Shown piece by piece: positions 7,777-15,018 of a stretch of DNA of 25,307 nt. Source of the DNA: Candidatus Poseidoniaceae archaeon (lineage in GTDB: Archaea; Thermoplasmatota; Poseidoniia; Poseidoniales; Poseidoniaceae); NCBI GenBank assembly GCA_022424925.1, contig JAKMGM010000159.1, positions 1-25,307 on the forward strand, read 5' to 3'. Both the position numbers and the translations under genes were made by a program. Under the pieces are notes generated by a model. That model did not search any database, was not told the origin of the DNA, and worked only from the letters and a program-made list of their open reading frames with translations. Position 1 is the first letter of the stretch. The number at the start of each line of letters is the position of its first letter.

Positions 7777-8862
7777 TTAGCGATGGGAATTGAGGTGAAC
7801 CATGCCCACTTCAAGACGGTCATGCGTCGGGTGAACTTCGATGAGGTGTACGGCCACCGACATCACCTCTGCTAATTCTTCCGCGAGCGACAATGGCAAC
7901 TCGATACGTTGGTGTTGCGCATCGTAGCGAATCCATCCATCGGCAATGGCGAGTTCTTGGCGCAGTTCTTCAACATCATCCTTGGCATCTTCCAGCGAAG
8001 TGGGGATTGCTCCAAAAACAATGGTATCGTCATCGCTGAGTACTTCATACGGGCGGAGATTCGCTTGCCCTCTGCGCTTGAATCGTGCACGGAGTTGCCC
8101 GGCGTCTTTGTACCGTGCTGAGCAAAACTTGAGATGGAAGTCGAGGTCATTTGCCGCTTCTTTCAGCCTTAAGGCAAGGTCTGCTGAACCTTCCGCAGCA
8201 GCGGTGATTCCTCCACTGAGATTGAAACCTCGAACATCCATATTTTGTTGATTGCCGACGGTGATTTCAAGTTCATTCAAATTAAGAAATTGAACCGGAG
8301 AGGCATGAAGGGTGTCGAGGAGTGCGAACAGTTGTTCTTCCTTGTCGGGTTCGCATGGCAACTCTACGCCGACATTGATGCCCGCATCGGAGCATGCTTG
8401 AATGACGGGAAGGTATTTTTCAAGCGTTCCATCGAGCAGATGGAAGCGAATTTCATCCAGACCCGCTGCACCGAAATCAGATGCACGATCGACTTGAAAC
8501 GGTATTGAAGTGTAAAGGTGAATGTGATGCTCAGGCCCAAAAGCCGATTTGAGTTGGTGAACTGCTTCGAGCGATTTTTCCATGTCGAGCATCGGGTCAC
8601 CACCCGTGATACCCGTTCCAGTTGCTCGCATCGCATGTCCTTCCTCAATCACCTCGTCCCATGTGGAACAGCGGCGTTCGTTCGCAAACATATCCGGCGA
8701 TTCTCTCCGATTGTCTGAAAGGGGACAGTAATCACAACCCCAGTGGCACTTTCCAGTAACAAACAGGACGAGTTTGCTGCCGCGTTGGCATTGAACACAA
8801 CCTTCAGCCTCACCATCTTCGGCCGGAAGAATTTCAGTCGCCATTGGAAGAGAAACGGTCAT
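7777..8862 (-). CDS. Radical SAM protein, COG2108-like
   Basis: A 361-residue radical S-adenosylmethionine enzyme of unknown reaction. The 4Fe-4S site is CX3CX2C at C39, C43 and C46 within VTGKCHWGCDYCPLSD, followed by the SAM-binding GGDP at 87-90. A preceding CXXC (C22, C25, GCVQCQRGSK) matches the archaeal COG2108 family, described as related to pyruvate-formate-lyase activating enzymes. The C-terminal 100 residues are acidic and lack further Cys pairs, so an auxiliary cluster is not evident. The frame stays open to 9138, across the end of pdxT, but GGAGGT at 8872-8877 lies 9 bases before the ATG at 8862, and the family motifs begin just after it, so I chose 8862. It follows pdxT by 52 bases on the same strand, probably one operon. 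Confidence 0.82.
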   Translation of the reverse strand: MTVSLPMATEILPAEDGEAEGCVQCQRGSKLVLFVTGKCHWGCDYCPLSDNRRESPDMFANERRCSTWDEVIEEGHAMRATGTGITGGDPMLDMEKSLEAVHQLKSAFGPEHHIHLYTSIPFQVDRASDFGAAGLDEIRFHLLDGTLEKYLPVIQACSDAGINVGVELPCEPDKEEQLFALLDTLHASPVQFLNLNELEITVGNQQNMDVRGFNLSGGITAAAEGSADLALRLKEAANDLDFHLKFCSARYKDAGQLRARFKRRGQANLRPYEVLSDDDTIVFGAIPTSLEDAKDDVEELRQELAIADGWIRYDAQHQRIELPLSLAEELAEVMSVAVHLIEVHPTHDRLEVGMVHLNSHR

Positions 8863-8871
8863 TGGGCTCAA

Positions 8872-8877
8872 ACCTCC
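8872..8877 (-). promoter_or_regulatory. Shine-Dalgarno that fixes the radical SAM start
   Basis: GGAGGT on the minus strand, 9 bases upstream of the ATG at 8862. It decides against the 92-residue N-terminal extension that the open frame would otherwise allow across the pdxT 3' end. Confidence 0.65.
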
Positions 8878-8914
8878 GAGGACACTGCTGGTTTCAAACT
8901 CTCGCACGCCGGCA

Positions 8915-9601
8915 TTAACTCTCAACTGTAGCTCGATGCAGAAGCCATCGATGAAAACGGTAATCACCGGTAAGTTCAGGATGAAACGTAAGTGCGAGTT
9001 TGGAACCGTCCAGGACACCCACTGTTTCATCACCAAGGTGCGCCACTGGTAAACATTCGATTGTTGATTGCTCAAAGCGTGGAGCGCGTATGAACACCCC
9101 GTGAAACTGATGACGTTCAACATCGGTGTGCAAAACATCTACCGGCAGGGGTTGATGGTTGAATTGGTTACGCGTATCCACGATTGAATCAACCTCTGCG
9201 CCAGAAGGAATCTCAAGGTCAACTTCAAGCAGTGCCTCAAAGGAATCTCGCTGACGGCCCCACGCGTTGCGTGAAATCCCCGTACGAATGAACGGTTGGT
9301 AGTTCGAATGTGGTTGTGCCAAAAGTATGGCTCCAGCACATGTCCCGAGAACCGGTCGCCTCGGATGTGCCTTCATCCAGCCAAAAACCGACTCAAGAAG
9401 CGATTCACTCTCGCTCGCCTTTCGCATGGCCGTCGATTCGCCGCCAGGCAAAACCAGACAATCGATGCTTGAATTGACTTCCTTACCCATCTTGAGATGG
9501 ACAATCTCAATCTCGAGCCCCAACTGTTGTGAAGCAGCACGCAGGGCTTCTGCATGCTCATAGCGAGCACCCTGGAGCATTGCCAGACCGACCCGCACCA
9601 T
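8915..9601 (-). CDS. pdxT: Pyridoxal 5'-phosphate synthase glutaminase subunit PdxT
   Basis: Class I glutamine amidotransferase that releases ammonia from glutamine for PdxS in vitamin B6 synthesis. Family motifs: LPGGESTAM near 51-59, the nucleophile C88 in GTCAGAILLA, NAWGRQRDSFE, HGVFIRAP, and the catalytic H207 and E209 in FHPELT. It has 228 residues versus about 196 in B. subtilis; the excess is mostly an insertion of about 30 residues between DSFEALL and HGVFIRAP. The partner pdxS is not in the window. The ATG at 9601 is immediately preceded by an imperfect palindrome. The gene is probably co-transcribed with the radical SAM gene that follows and is divergent from the aminotransferase. 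Confidence 0.92.
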   Translation of the reverse strand: MVRVGLAMLQGARYEHAEALRAASQQLGLEIEIVHLKMGKEVNSSIDCLVLPGGESTAMRKASESESLLESVFGWMKAHPRRPVLGTCAGAILLAQPHSNYQPFIRTGISRNAWGRQRDSFEALLEVDLEIPSGAEVDSIVDTRNQFNHQPLPVDVLHTDVERHQFHGVFIRAPRFEQSTIECLPVAHLGDETVGVLDGSKLALTFHPELTGDYRFHRWLLHRATVES

Positions 9602-9622
9602 GAAGGTCGGTTGTCGGCCTTC
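9602..9622. promoter_or_regulatory. Imperfect palindrome abutting the pdxT start
   Basis: GAAGG at 9602-9606 and CTTCC-side complement at 9618-9622 flank a TCGG/TCGG core. Read on the plus strand, nine pairs form including two G-T pairs, with a 3-base loop. On the pdxT (minus) strand the two wobble pairs become mismatches, so an RNA hairpin there would be weak; it could instead be a DNA operator in this 117-base divergent promoter region. I see no other clear element between pdxT and the aminotransferase. Confidence 0.3.
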
Positions 9623-9718
9623 CCTAAGAGTTCAGCGTCCCAAAGGTGTCACAGAAAATGCATACACCCAGAGAAGTCACCCACCGGATTGAAAAGCCTC
9701 CAAGTGTTGCAGTGATCA

Positions 9719-10903
9719 ATGGACCTCACCAGAGATTGCTTCCTCGTTCCCGGCCCAGTCCGAATGAATGATGAATGCCTCAAAGCACTTGCTACACCTG
9801 TGATGACGGCTCGTGGAACAGAGTTCCGTGACGTCATGGCAGATCTCAATTCTGGACTTCGGCATGCGTTCAATCTGGCACCTTCCGAGCCGATTCGAGG
9901 TGTTCAGTCATGGGCTGGCGACGATGATTACAAAGTCGTTGTCGTTTCAGGAAGCGGGACGGCGGCCATGGAAATGGTCATTGCCAATCGATTTCGAAGC
10001 AATGACTTGGTGTTGGTACCAACGAACGGAAAATTCGGAGAACGTGTCGCTGAAATGTGTAAACGATTCTGCAATGTCAAACATCTTCAATACGAATGGG
10101 GGAGGGCTTTCGATTTGTATGAACTCGAACAGCAACTGGAAAAAAAGTGCTATGAATCGCTGTTAATCTGCCACAATGAAACCAGTACAGGCATCACACA
10201 AGATGCGGCGGCAATCGCTGAAATGTGCCAGCGCCATGGAGTTTCGTTCATCTTAGATGGAATCACTTCGGTTGGTGGTATGCCCGTCCACCCAACAAAG
10301 TGGAACGCTGAGGCTGTTGTCGTTGGCGCTCAAAAGTGCACTGCTGGCCCTTCAGGTATTGCGGCAGTCGCTGTTAATTCGCATTTCATTGAACGCGTCC
10401 ATGCGATTCGAGAACAGGGTGATTCGAGTCCAAACTACTACTTTGACATGGTATCTGCTCTGAAAAAGGGAGACGATGACCAAACACCCTGGACGCCCGC
10501 TATCAACCTCGCCATGGGTTGGGGAGCAGCACTCAACACACTCAAGCATGAAACCAATGAAGGCCGCTGGGACCGATGCCAAAAAATGGCATCAGGGGTT
10601 CGAGACCTTTTCACAGACCTCGGATTCACGTTACTTGCCGACACTGGTCAACGGAGCAATACCGTAACAGCAATTTTCTATCCAGACGGCATTGATGATG
10701 CGTGGAGAAAACGCCTCAAAGACGATTACAACACGCAAGTCATTGGTGCTCAAGACCATCTGAAGGGGAAAATGTTCAGGGTTGGTTCGATGGGTGAAAC
10801 GCCCATCGAGGAAATGATTGAAGGGTGCAAGAGAATGATTGCATGCTTTGCCTCGTTTGGACATGAACTGCCACAACTCGACGTTGAATCGTATTTTGAA
10901 TGA
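9719..10903 (+). CDS. PLP-dependent class V aminotransferase (alanine-glyoxylate / serine-pyruvate type)
   Basis: A 394-residue fold-type I aminotransferase. Motifs: N-terminal LVPGPVRM (phosphate-binding start of the AGT family), SGSGTAAMEM near 77-86, TNGKFGER, HNETSTGI, the cofactor-contacting D180 in ILDGITSVGG, and the Schiff-base lysine K206 in GAQKCTAGPSG. Archaeal members act on alanine/glyoxylate, serine/pyruvate or aspartate, and the exact substrate cannot be read here. The ATG at 9719 is chosen because family similarity begins within ten residues. The stop lies 9 bases before nadM, with GGGAG in the gap, so the two form an operon. PdxT, which supplies its cofactor, is divergent across 117 bases. 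Confidence 0.86.
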   Translation: MDLTRDCFLVPGPVRMNDECLKALATPVMTARGTEFRDVMADLNSGLRHAFNLAPSEPIRGVQSWAGDDDYKVVVVSGSGTAAMEMVIANRFRSNDLVLVPTNGKFGERVAEMCKRFCNVKHLQYEWGRAFDLYELEQQLEKKCYESLLICHNETSTGITQDAAAIAEMCQRHGVSFILDGITSVGGMPVHPTKWNAEAVVVGAQKCTAGPSGIAAVAVNSHFIERVHAIREQGDSSPNYYFDMVSALKKGDDDQTPWTPAINLAMGWGAALNTLKHETNEGRWDRCQKMASGVRDLFTDLGFTLLADTGQRSNTVTAIFYPDGIDDAWRKRLKDDYNTQVIGAQDHLKGKMFRVGSMGETPIEEMIEGCKRMIACFASFGHELPQLDVESYFE

Positions 10904-10912
10904 GGGAGAAAG

Positions 10913-11464
10913 ATGTCTCGATACATCGTCCTAGGACGCTTCCAACCTTTCCACTTCGGCCATGCCTATTTGGTGGAGAAAGCTTCAGCACTTCGAAACG
11001 AAGGTGATGAGTTGATTGTTGCAATTGGCTCGAAGCAGGCTGAATGGGAACCAAACAACCCGTGGAGTGCAGAGGAGCGTGTAGCCATGCTTACTGCATG
11101 GACGAGTGCGCACCATATCGAGTGCTCAATTGTTACCATCGACGACATTCATGACCCGCCGAACTGGGTCGAACACGCTACCATAGTCCATGGAAAGGGA
11201 ACCCTCGTGACGACCGACGAAGCAACCTCACGACTCTACTCAGAGGGCGGTTTTGACGTGTTGCTCATTGAAATGAACGAACGAGAACGGCTTGAAGGTT
11301 GGAGAATACGGCAAACTGCTAAAATGCTCTCAACGGTTTACGACGACGAGGCTGTACGTGAAGTGCTCAAAGAAAGCATCCCGCATTCGGTTATTGAATG
11401 GCTCATCGAGAACGATGCACTGTTTCGATTGTCAACGTTTGAAACCGGAGTTTATGCTGGGTGA
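10913..11464 (+). CDS. nadM: Nicotinamide-nucleotide adenylyltransferase (NadM type)
   Basis: Cytoplasmic nucleotidyltransferase that joins ATP and NMN to make NAD. In 183 residues it shows the archaeal NadM hallmark GRFQPFHFGH at 8-17 (the HXGH ATP site), IGSKQAEWEPNNPWSAEER (family pattern IGSAQ...NPFTAGER) and a C-terminal region with IRQTAKMLS that would match the second ATP-binding segment. The S-to-E/W changes just after IGSKQ differ from the usual family sequence, so a related cytidylyltransferase-type specificity is a weaker alternative. The gene follows the aminotransferase by 9 bases with a GGGAG ribosome site. Its TGA abuts the stop codon of the convergent Lys/Ala-rich gene with no intervening base. 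Confidence 0.84.
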   Translation: MSRYIVLGRFQPFHFGHAYLVEKASALRNEGDELIVAIGSKQAEWEPNNPWSAEERVAMLTAWTSAHHIECSIVTIDDIHDPPNWVEHATIVHGKGTLVTTDEATSRLYSEGGFDVLLIEMNERERLEGWRIRQTAKMLSTVYDDEAVREVLKESIPHSVIEWLIENDALFRLSTFETGVYAG

Positions 11465-11698
11465 TTATTTTCGGAAAAGTTTCTTTTTCACTTCTTTTTT
11501 AAGTTGCTCTTTGGCCACTTCCTGAACCTTCGTTTCCGCCTTTGACTTCAATTCCTTGGTTTTTTTAAGTAAAGGGGCTGAAACACCATCTACAACGTGA
11601 CGCTTCACTTTCTCTGTTGCTGATTTTGCGGCAATTTGGGCTGCACCTTTTGCGGCTCCGCTTGCCTTACTGGCAGCCTTGCCTGCGATCTTCTTCAT
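11465..11698 (-). CDS. Small Lys/Ala-rich basic protein
   Basis: A 77-residue, strongly basic, low-complexity protein: Ala/Lys/Gly repeats of the AASKASGAAKGAAQIAAKSA kind in the first 30 residues, then a charged helix ending KKEVKKKLFRK. No membrane span and no cysteine. The composition resembles linker-histone-like tails or LEA-like helical proteins, which suggests nucleic-acid or membrane-surface binding, but I do not assign a family. It follows grpE by 39 bases on the same strand with no clear Shine-Dalgarno. Low-complexity frames can arise by chance; the position in a packed genome and the abutting stop favour a real gene. Confidence 0.5.
   Translation of the reverse strand: MKKIAGKAASKASGAAKGAAQIAAKSATEKVKRHVVDGVSAPLLKKTKELKSKAETKVQEVAKEQLKKEVKKKLFRK
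11480..11500 (+). terminator. T-run terminator candidate for the aminotransferase-nadM transcript
   Basis: Shortly after the nadM stop the plus strand carries TTT, TTTTT (11484-11488) and TTTTTT (11495-11500), the oligo-T pattern archaeal RNA polymerase uses for intrinsic termination. The same bases encode the lysine-rich C-terminus of the convergent small gene on the minus strand. Confidence 0.4.
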
Positions 11699-11737
11699 GA
11701 AGCGTACTCGTCACAGCATGCCAAGAATGTTGCGCCG

Positions 11738-12319
11738 TCATTCGTCTGACGCAACCACAACACGTGCAGCAATCAAAACCCGCTGTTTGTACATGTAGCC
11801 GGCCTCAAGAACATCCACCACTTTACCTGCGGGAAATGCCTCAGAAGCAGGAATCGTTGTAATCGCTTCCATCTTTGCCGGGTCGAAGGATTGCTGTTTT
11901 GCTTCAATGGCGACGACTCCATCAGCAGCGAGTTCATGCCACATCTTGTTTCGTAGCAAGCGCAAGCCCTGCGCTATGGCCGATGTGTCATCATCTTCAA
12001 CGTTTGAAAGAGCGCGATCAACATCTCCCAGTACAGTCAGCATACGCCGTGCAAGACCCATGCCACTGTATTGAATCAATTCCGCTTTCTCCGACATGAG
12101 GCGTTTGCGGACGTTTTGAATCTCAGCGTCTTTGTATGCAATCTCTTTCTCAGCCTTTTCTGCGCGCATCGTCGCTTCCTCAAGGGGGTCGACGACTTCA
12201 ACTTCGATGCTTTCTGCTAAATCGATGGTCTCCATTCCCTCTTCGAGAACGGGGACGGTATCGTCCGCATCTGAATCATGTTCATCCGGTTCGGTTGGAG
12301 GGGCGTCGTCGCTCATCAT
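11738..12319 (-). CDS. grpE: Nucleotide exchange factor GrpE
   Basis: Co-chaperone that swaps ADP for ATP on DnaK (Hsp70). The 193 residues show the usual layout: an acidic disordered N-terminus (about 1-45), a long helix (about 50-90, ATMRAEKAEKEIAYKDAEIQ then NVRKRLMSEKAE), and a C-terminal beta domain with FDPAKMEAI and the closing VLEAGYMYKQRVLIAARVVV typical of GrpE. The family pattern in the last block is GY...RVLRPA.V. The start has two adjacent ATGs (12319 and 12316). dnaK and dnaJ are not in the window. It is preceded by an unknown 226-residue gene (36 bases apart) and followed by the Lys/Ala-rich gene, suggesting a three-gene unit. Confidence 0.9.
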   Translation of the reverse strand: MMSDDAPPTEPDEHDSDADDTVPVLEEGMETIDLAESIEVEVVDPLEEATMRAEKAEKEIAYKDAEIQNVRKRLMSEKAELIQYSGMGLARRMLTVLGDVDRALSNVEDDDTSAIAQGLRLLRNKMWHELAADGVVAIEAKQQSFDPAKMEAITTIPASEAFPAGKVVDVLEAGYMYKQRVLIAARVVVASDE

Positions 12320-12355
12320 GACAAGCGTCTCGGAAGTGGTCTTTGAACCCCACGA

Positions 12356-13036
12356 CTAATCCCTTAGGTAGCGTTTGATGTTCCAAGTGCCGTGCCCCCA
12401 TTGCTCCGCTTTGAGGTGCTCTCTGCCGAGAACCGGCACGAAAGATTCGTTCGCATTCATGACATTCAATGCATGAATGAGCATGCGTGTCGCTCGGTCA
12501 TGTGCCTCATAGGTCGGAACAATTTTCGGGTCTTCTTTCTCATCGAGCGTCTCCCCAAGTTCCTTGCGACGCTCCATCCAATTCATGCACACAGCCTCTG
12601 CAAACTCATCTTCAGGAATACCCTTCAAGCGTGAATAGACATCTGCCCAAGTTTGTTCTGCATACAAGTCCTCACTGCTCTGTACAACACGCTCCAACGC
12701 CACATCAAGATAGAGAAAAGCACGACCTTCCCACACTTCCCATGCTCCGGGGCTCGACCATTTCATGAGATGAAGCAAGCCTTCATGGCCATCATCCACC
12801 CGCTTCAAAACCTCCAAGACTGTGCCCTCAAAATCAACAGTGACGCTGTCCATCCAATCGAGAATCTCCGCTTCTGAATCAATATCGAATGAGCGTTTGA
12901 GCTTGCTATCTCCAGGGGGACGGTTTTCGCGAAAAGTTCCTTTTTCCATTCCGTGATAGAGTTCCTTCCATGATGTTTGAAGCAGTGCCTCGAGGGATGG
13001 TTTGTCAACGAGTAGCAGAACCAACTCGATGCCCAT
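12356..13036 (-). CDS. Hypothetical protein upstream of grpE
   Basis: I do not recognise this 226-residue protein. It is soluble, acidic and probably mixed alpha/beta, rich in Trp (for example MKWSSPGAWEVWEGRAF), with a helical second half (ALERVVQSSEDLYAEQTWAD) and a C-terminal segment EAHDRATRMLIHALNVM. No signal peptide, membrane span or cysteine-pair motif is evident. It starts 36 bases upstream of grpE on the same strand, so a link to proteostasis is possible but only positional. The ATG at 13036 follows a 129-base region shared with the divergent DRG GTPase, in which I see no clear promoter on this strand. Confidence 0.6.
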   Translation of the reverse strand: MGIELVLLLVDKPSLEALLQTSWKELYHGMEKGTFRENRPPGDSKLKRSFDIDSEAEILDWMDSVTVDFEGTVLEVLKRVDDGHEGLLHLMKWSSPGAWEVWEGRAFLYLDVALERVVQSSEDLYAEQTWADVYSRLKGIPEDEFAEAVCMNWMERRKELGETLDEKEDPKIVPTYEAHDRATRMLIHALNVMNANESFVPVLGREHLKAEQWGHGTWNIKRYLRD

Positions 13037-13165
13037 GCATGTCCCAAAACGCCGTCTCGTTTGATGTCATCGGCTGGGCAAGTTACTTTGAAACGCTTGA
13101 ATCCACGAGAGGAGGAGAGAGCATTCAAGAAGAACGATACTCCCCGTTGGGTTTGAGGCTTGAAG

Positions 13166-14281
13166 ATGGCGACAATCAAGGAGCAGATCGAACTGATCCG
13201 CGCTGAGATTGACAAGACGCAAAAGAACAAAGCGACCAATGCCCACATCGGTAAACTCAAGGCAAAAATTGCTCAACTCAAAATCAAAGAAGAAAAGGCC
13301 CATGCTCATTCCAAAGCCAGCGGAGGTGGCAAAGGGTTTGAAGTCAAGAAGTCAGGCGATGCAACCGTTGCTCTGGTCGGATTCCCCTCCGTTGGTAAAT
13401 CAACGCTTATATCGAAAGTTACCGATGCGCATTCGGAAGCCGCAGGATATGCATTTACGACGCTCACATGTATTCCCGGAGTCATGGAGCACCGTGGTGC
13501 AAAAATACAAATTCTGGATTTGCCCGGATTGATTAAAGGTGCAGCAGAAGGTAAAGGTCGCGGCCGAGAAATTTTGAATGTCATCCGCAGTGCAGACATG
13601 GTACTGTATATCGTAGACCCATTCCAAGATGCACACTTCAATGTGTTACACCGTGAATTGCATAATGCAGGATTACGTTTGAACGAAACGAAGCCTCCTG
13701 TTTTCATCAAGCGGACCGAGCGTGGAGGTATCGATGTCCGAACCACCGTCGAACAAACACACCTTTCGCATGAAGAGATGAGCGACATCATCCGTTCATT
13801 CGGTTACACATCCGCTATTGTCACGCTACGAAACGATACAACTGCTGAACAAATTGTTGATTGTTTGGCGGAAAACAGAATCTATGAAAAAGCAGTTATT
13901 GCTATCAACAAAATCGACATTGCAACCGAAGCGGATCTTGTGCGTTCGAGAAAGGCACTGCCTGCAGACTGGCCAGTTATGCGTATTTCAGCATTCAAGG
14001 ATATTGGACTGGATGAACTGAAAGATTTCATCTATGATAATTTGGGATTCATGCGCGTCTTCCTCAAGCCGCAGGGTCAAGAGGCTGACATGGAAGAACC
14101 GCTTATCGTCAAAGACGACTCGACCGTTCAACACATATGCAACAAATTACATCGAGATTTTGTTCGTAAGTTTCGCTACGCACGGGTGAAAGGACCAAGC
14201 GCTAAGTTTGACTGGCAACGTGTAGGCCTCGACCATTTACTCAAGGACGGCGATGTACTCACCATCGTTGTACGACGCTAA
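13166..14281 (+). CDS. DRG-family GTP-binding protein with TGS domain
   Basis: A 371-residue translation-associated GTPase of the Obg/DRG superfamily, found in archaea and eukaryotes. Order: an N-terminal helical region with the DRG-typical TQKNKATNAHIGKLKAKIA (about 17-35), G1 GFPSVGKST at 72-80, the switch region with TTLTCIPG, G3 DLPGLIKGA at 118-126, G4 NKID in VIAINKIDIA, and a C-terminal TGS domain (about 290-371, ending DGDVLTIVVRR). Eukaryotic Drg proteins bind DFRP partners and ribosomes; the archaeal role is inferred to be similar. The ATG at 13166 is supported by GAGG 7 bases upstream; a TTG at 13160 is in frame. The TAA abuts the sufT stop codon on the other strand with no gap. 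Confidence 0.93.
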   Translation: MATIKEQIELIRAEIDKTQKNKATNAHIGKLKAKIAQLKIKEEKAHAHSKASGGGKGFEVKKSGDATVALVGFPSVGKSTLISKVTDAHSEAAGYAFTTLTCIPGVMEHRGAKIQILDLPGLIKGAAEGKGRGREILNVIRSADMVLYIVDPFQDAHFNVLHRELHNAGLRLNETKPPVFIKRTERGGIDVRTTVEQTHLSHEEMSDIIRSFGYTSAIVTLRNDTTAEQIVDCLAENRIYEKAVIAINKIDIATEADLVRSRKALPADWPVMRISAFKDIGLDELKDFIYDNLGFMRVFLKPQGQEADMEEPLIVKDDSTVQHICNKLHRDFVRKFRYARVKGPSAKFDWQRVGLDHLLKDGDVLTIVVRR

Positions 14282-14599
14282 TCAATCCCAGATGCCCATA
14301 TCCATTCGGGCATCTTCAGTTGCGTGAATTTTAGGGTCCCATCGTGGCGCCCAAACGAGATTGATATGCACGGAATCAAGACCTTCTGTTTGAAGGGCTG
14401 CCCTGTGTGCTGCAGCCATAATTTCCGGGGCAGCGGGGCAACCTGGTGATGTGAGCGTGAGGTCAACTTCGGCGTGAAGCCCTTCAGGTTTTTCTTCAAA
14501 CCGAACATCGTATACCAAACCAAGTTCAACAATAGAGAGTTCAAGTTCTGGGTCTTCGACTTCGTCTAACTGCGTCATAACATCCTGCTTTTCAACCAT
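14282..14599 (-). CDS. sufT: SufT / MIP18 (DUF59) iron-sulfur assembly protein
   Basis: A 105-residue protein of the MIP18/PaaD/SufT family, which helps insert Fe-S clusters into target proteins. It has the family N-terminal DPELELSIVELGLVYDV (about 16-32) and the LTSPGCP motif whose conserved cysteine is C54. It is the last gene of the suf operon, 8 bases after sufE, with AGGTGA 4 bases before the ATG; that site overlaps the sufE TAG stop. In bacterial suf operons a DUF59 gene often occupies this position. The C-terminal tail (HINLVWAPRWDPKIHAT) is also family-like. Confidence 0.88.
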   Translation of the reverse strand: MVEKQDVMTQLDEVEDPELELSIVELGLVYDVRFEEKPEGLHAEVDLTLTSPGCPAAPEIMAAAHRAALQTEGLDSVHINLVWAPRWDPKIHATEDARMDMGIWD

Positions 14600-14603
14600 A
14601 TAA

Positions 14604-14609
14604 TCACCT
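14604..14609 (-). promoter_or_regulatory. Shine-Dalgarno of sufT fused to the sufE stop codon
   Basis: AGGTGA on the minus strand, 4 bases before the sufT ATG; the sufE stop TAG (14608-14610) runs into it as TAGGTGA. The 13 bases AGGTGATTATATG are identical to those at the sufB start. Confidence 0.6.
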
Positions 14610-15018
14610 AGTCAAGTTCCCGAATATCCCTCATCACCTTGTCAAACATGTTGCGAAAACCGTTGGAACGGCTGGGAGAGAGGGAATTGAGGATACCCAT
14701 CTCTTCGGCAAAGTTTGGTGAAAGAAGGAGGGCTTGAGCGGGAGCACTTCCATTGATGGCGATTGAAAGAATACCCATGAGGCCTTGGACTAATTTTGCA
14801 TCAGCCCCGGAAAGAAGCAGAACTTTACCGTCCTGTAAATCGACTTTGACATGTGCTTCTGATTGGCAGCCCTGAACTTTAGAGGCTTGAGTCCATTGTT
14901 CGGGTGGGAATGGAATGACTTCATCTGCCAAGTCAAACACCATTTCAAGTCGTTCCATTTTATCATCGATTTCCTGGAACTCTTCAATCAATTCTGAAAG
15001 TTCTTCAGGGTATGTCAT
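14608..15018 (-). CDS. sufE: Sulfur acceptor SufE
   Basis: Accepts persulfide sulfur from SufS and passes it to SufB. At 136 residues it is the usual SufE size. The acceptor cysteine C51 lies in KVQGCQSEAHV, the same position as in E. coli SufE, and the C-terminal SLSPSRSNGF block is diagnostic. Its ATG overlaps the sufS stop as ATGA (15015-15018), giving translational coupling to the enzyme it works with. SufE is mainly bacterial, so its presence in an otherwise archaeal context suggests acquisition together with the rest of the operon. Confidence 0.93.
   Translation of the reverse strand: MTYPEELSELIEEFQEIDDKMERLEMVFDLADEVIPFPPEQWTQASKVQGCQSEAHVKVDLQDGKVLLLSGADAKLVQGLMGILSIAINGSAPAQALLLSPNFAEEMGILNSLSPSRSNGFRNMFDKVMRDIRELD

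Noticed and set aside
7765..7787. Inverted repeat CCCATC/GATGGG around the radical SAM stop codon
   Set aside because: A 6-bp stem with an 11-base loop and no T-run is too weak to call a terminator.
7602..7823. Minus-strand open frame of 73 codons
   Set aside because: It runs straight through the tRNA-Val and into the end of the radical SAM gene in another frame; the tRNA explains the sequence.
8863..9138. N-terminal extension of the radical SAM protein to an ATG at 9138
   Set aside because: It would overlap pdxT in another frame and adds no family similarity, while a GGAGGT site fixes the start at 8862.
12805..13260. Minus-strand frame of 151 codons across the hypothetical/DRG divergent region
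   Set aside because: It overlaps two better-supported genes in other frames, has low-complexity Ser/Leu composition and no recognisable motif.
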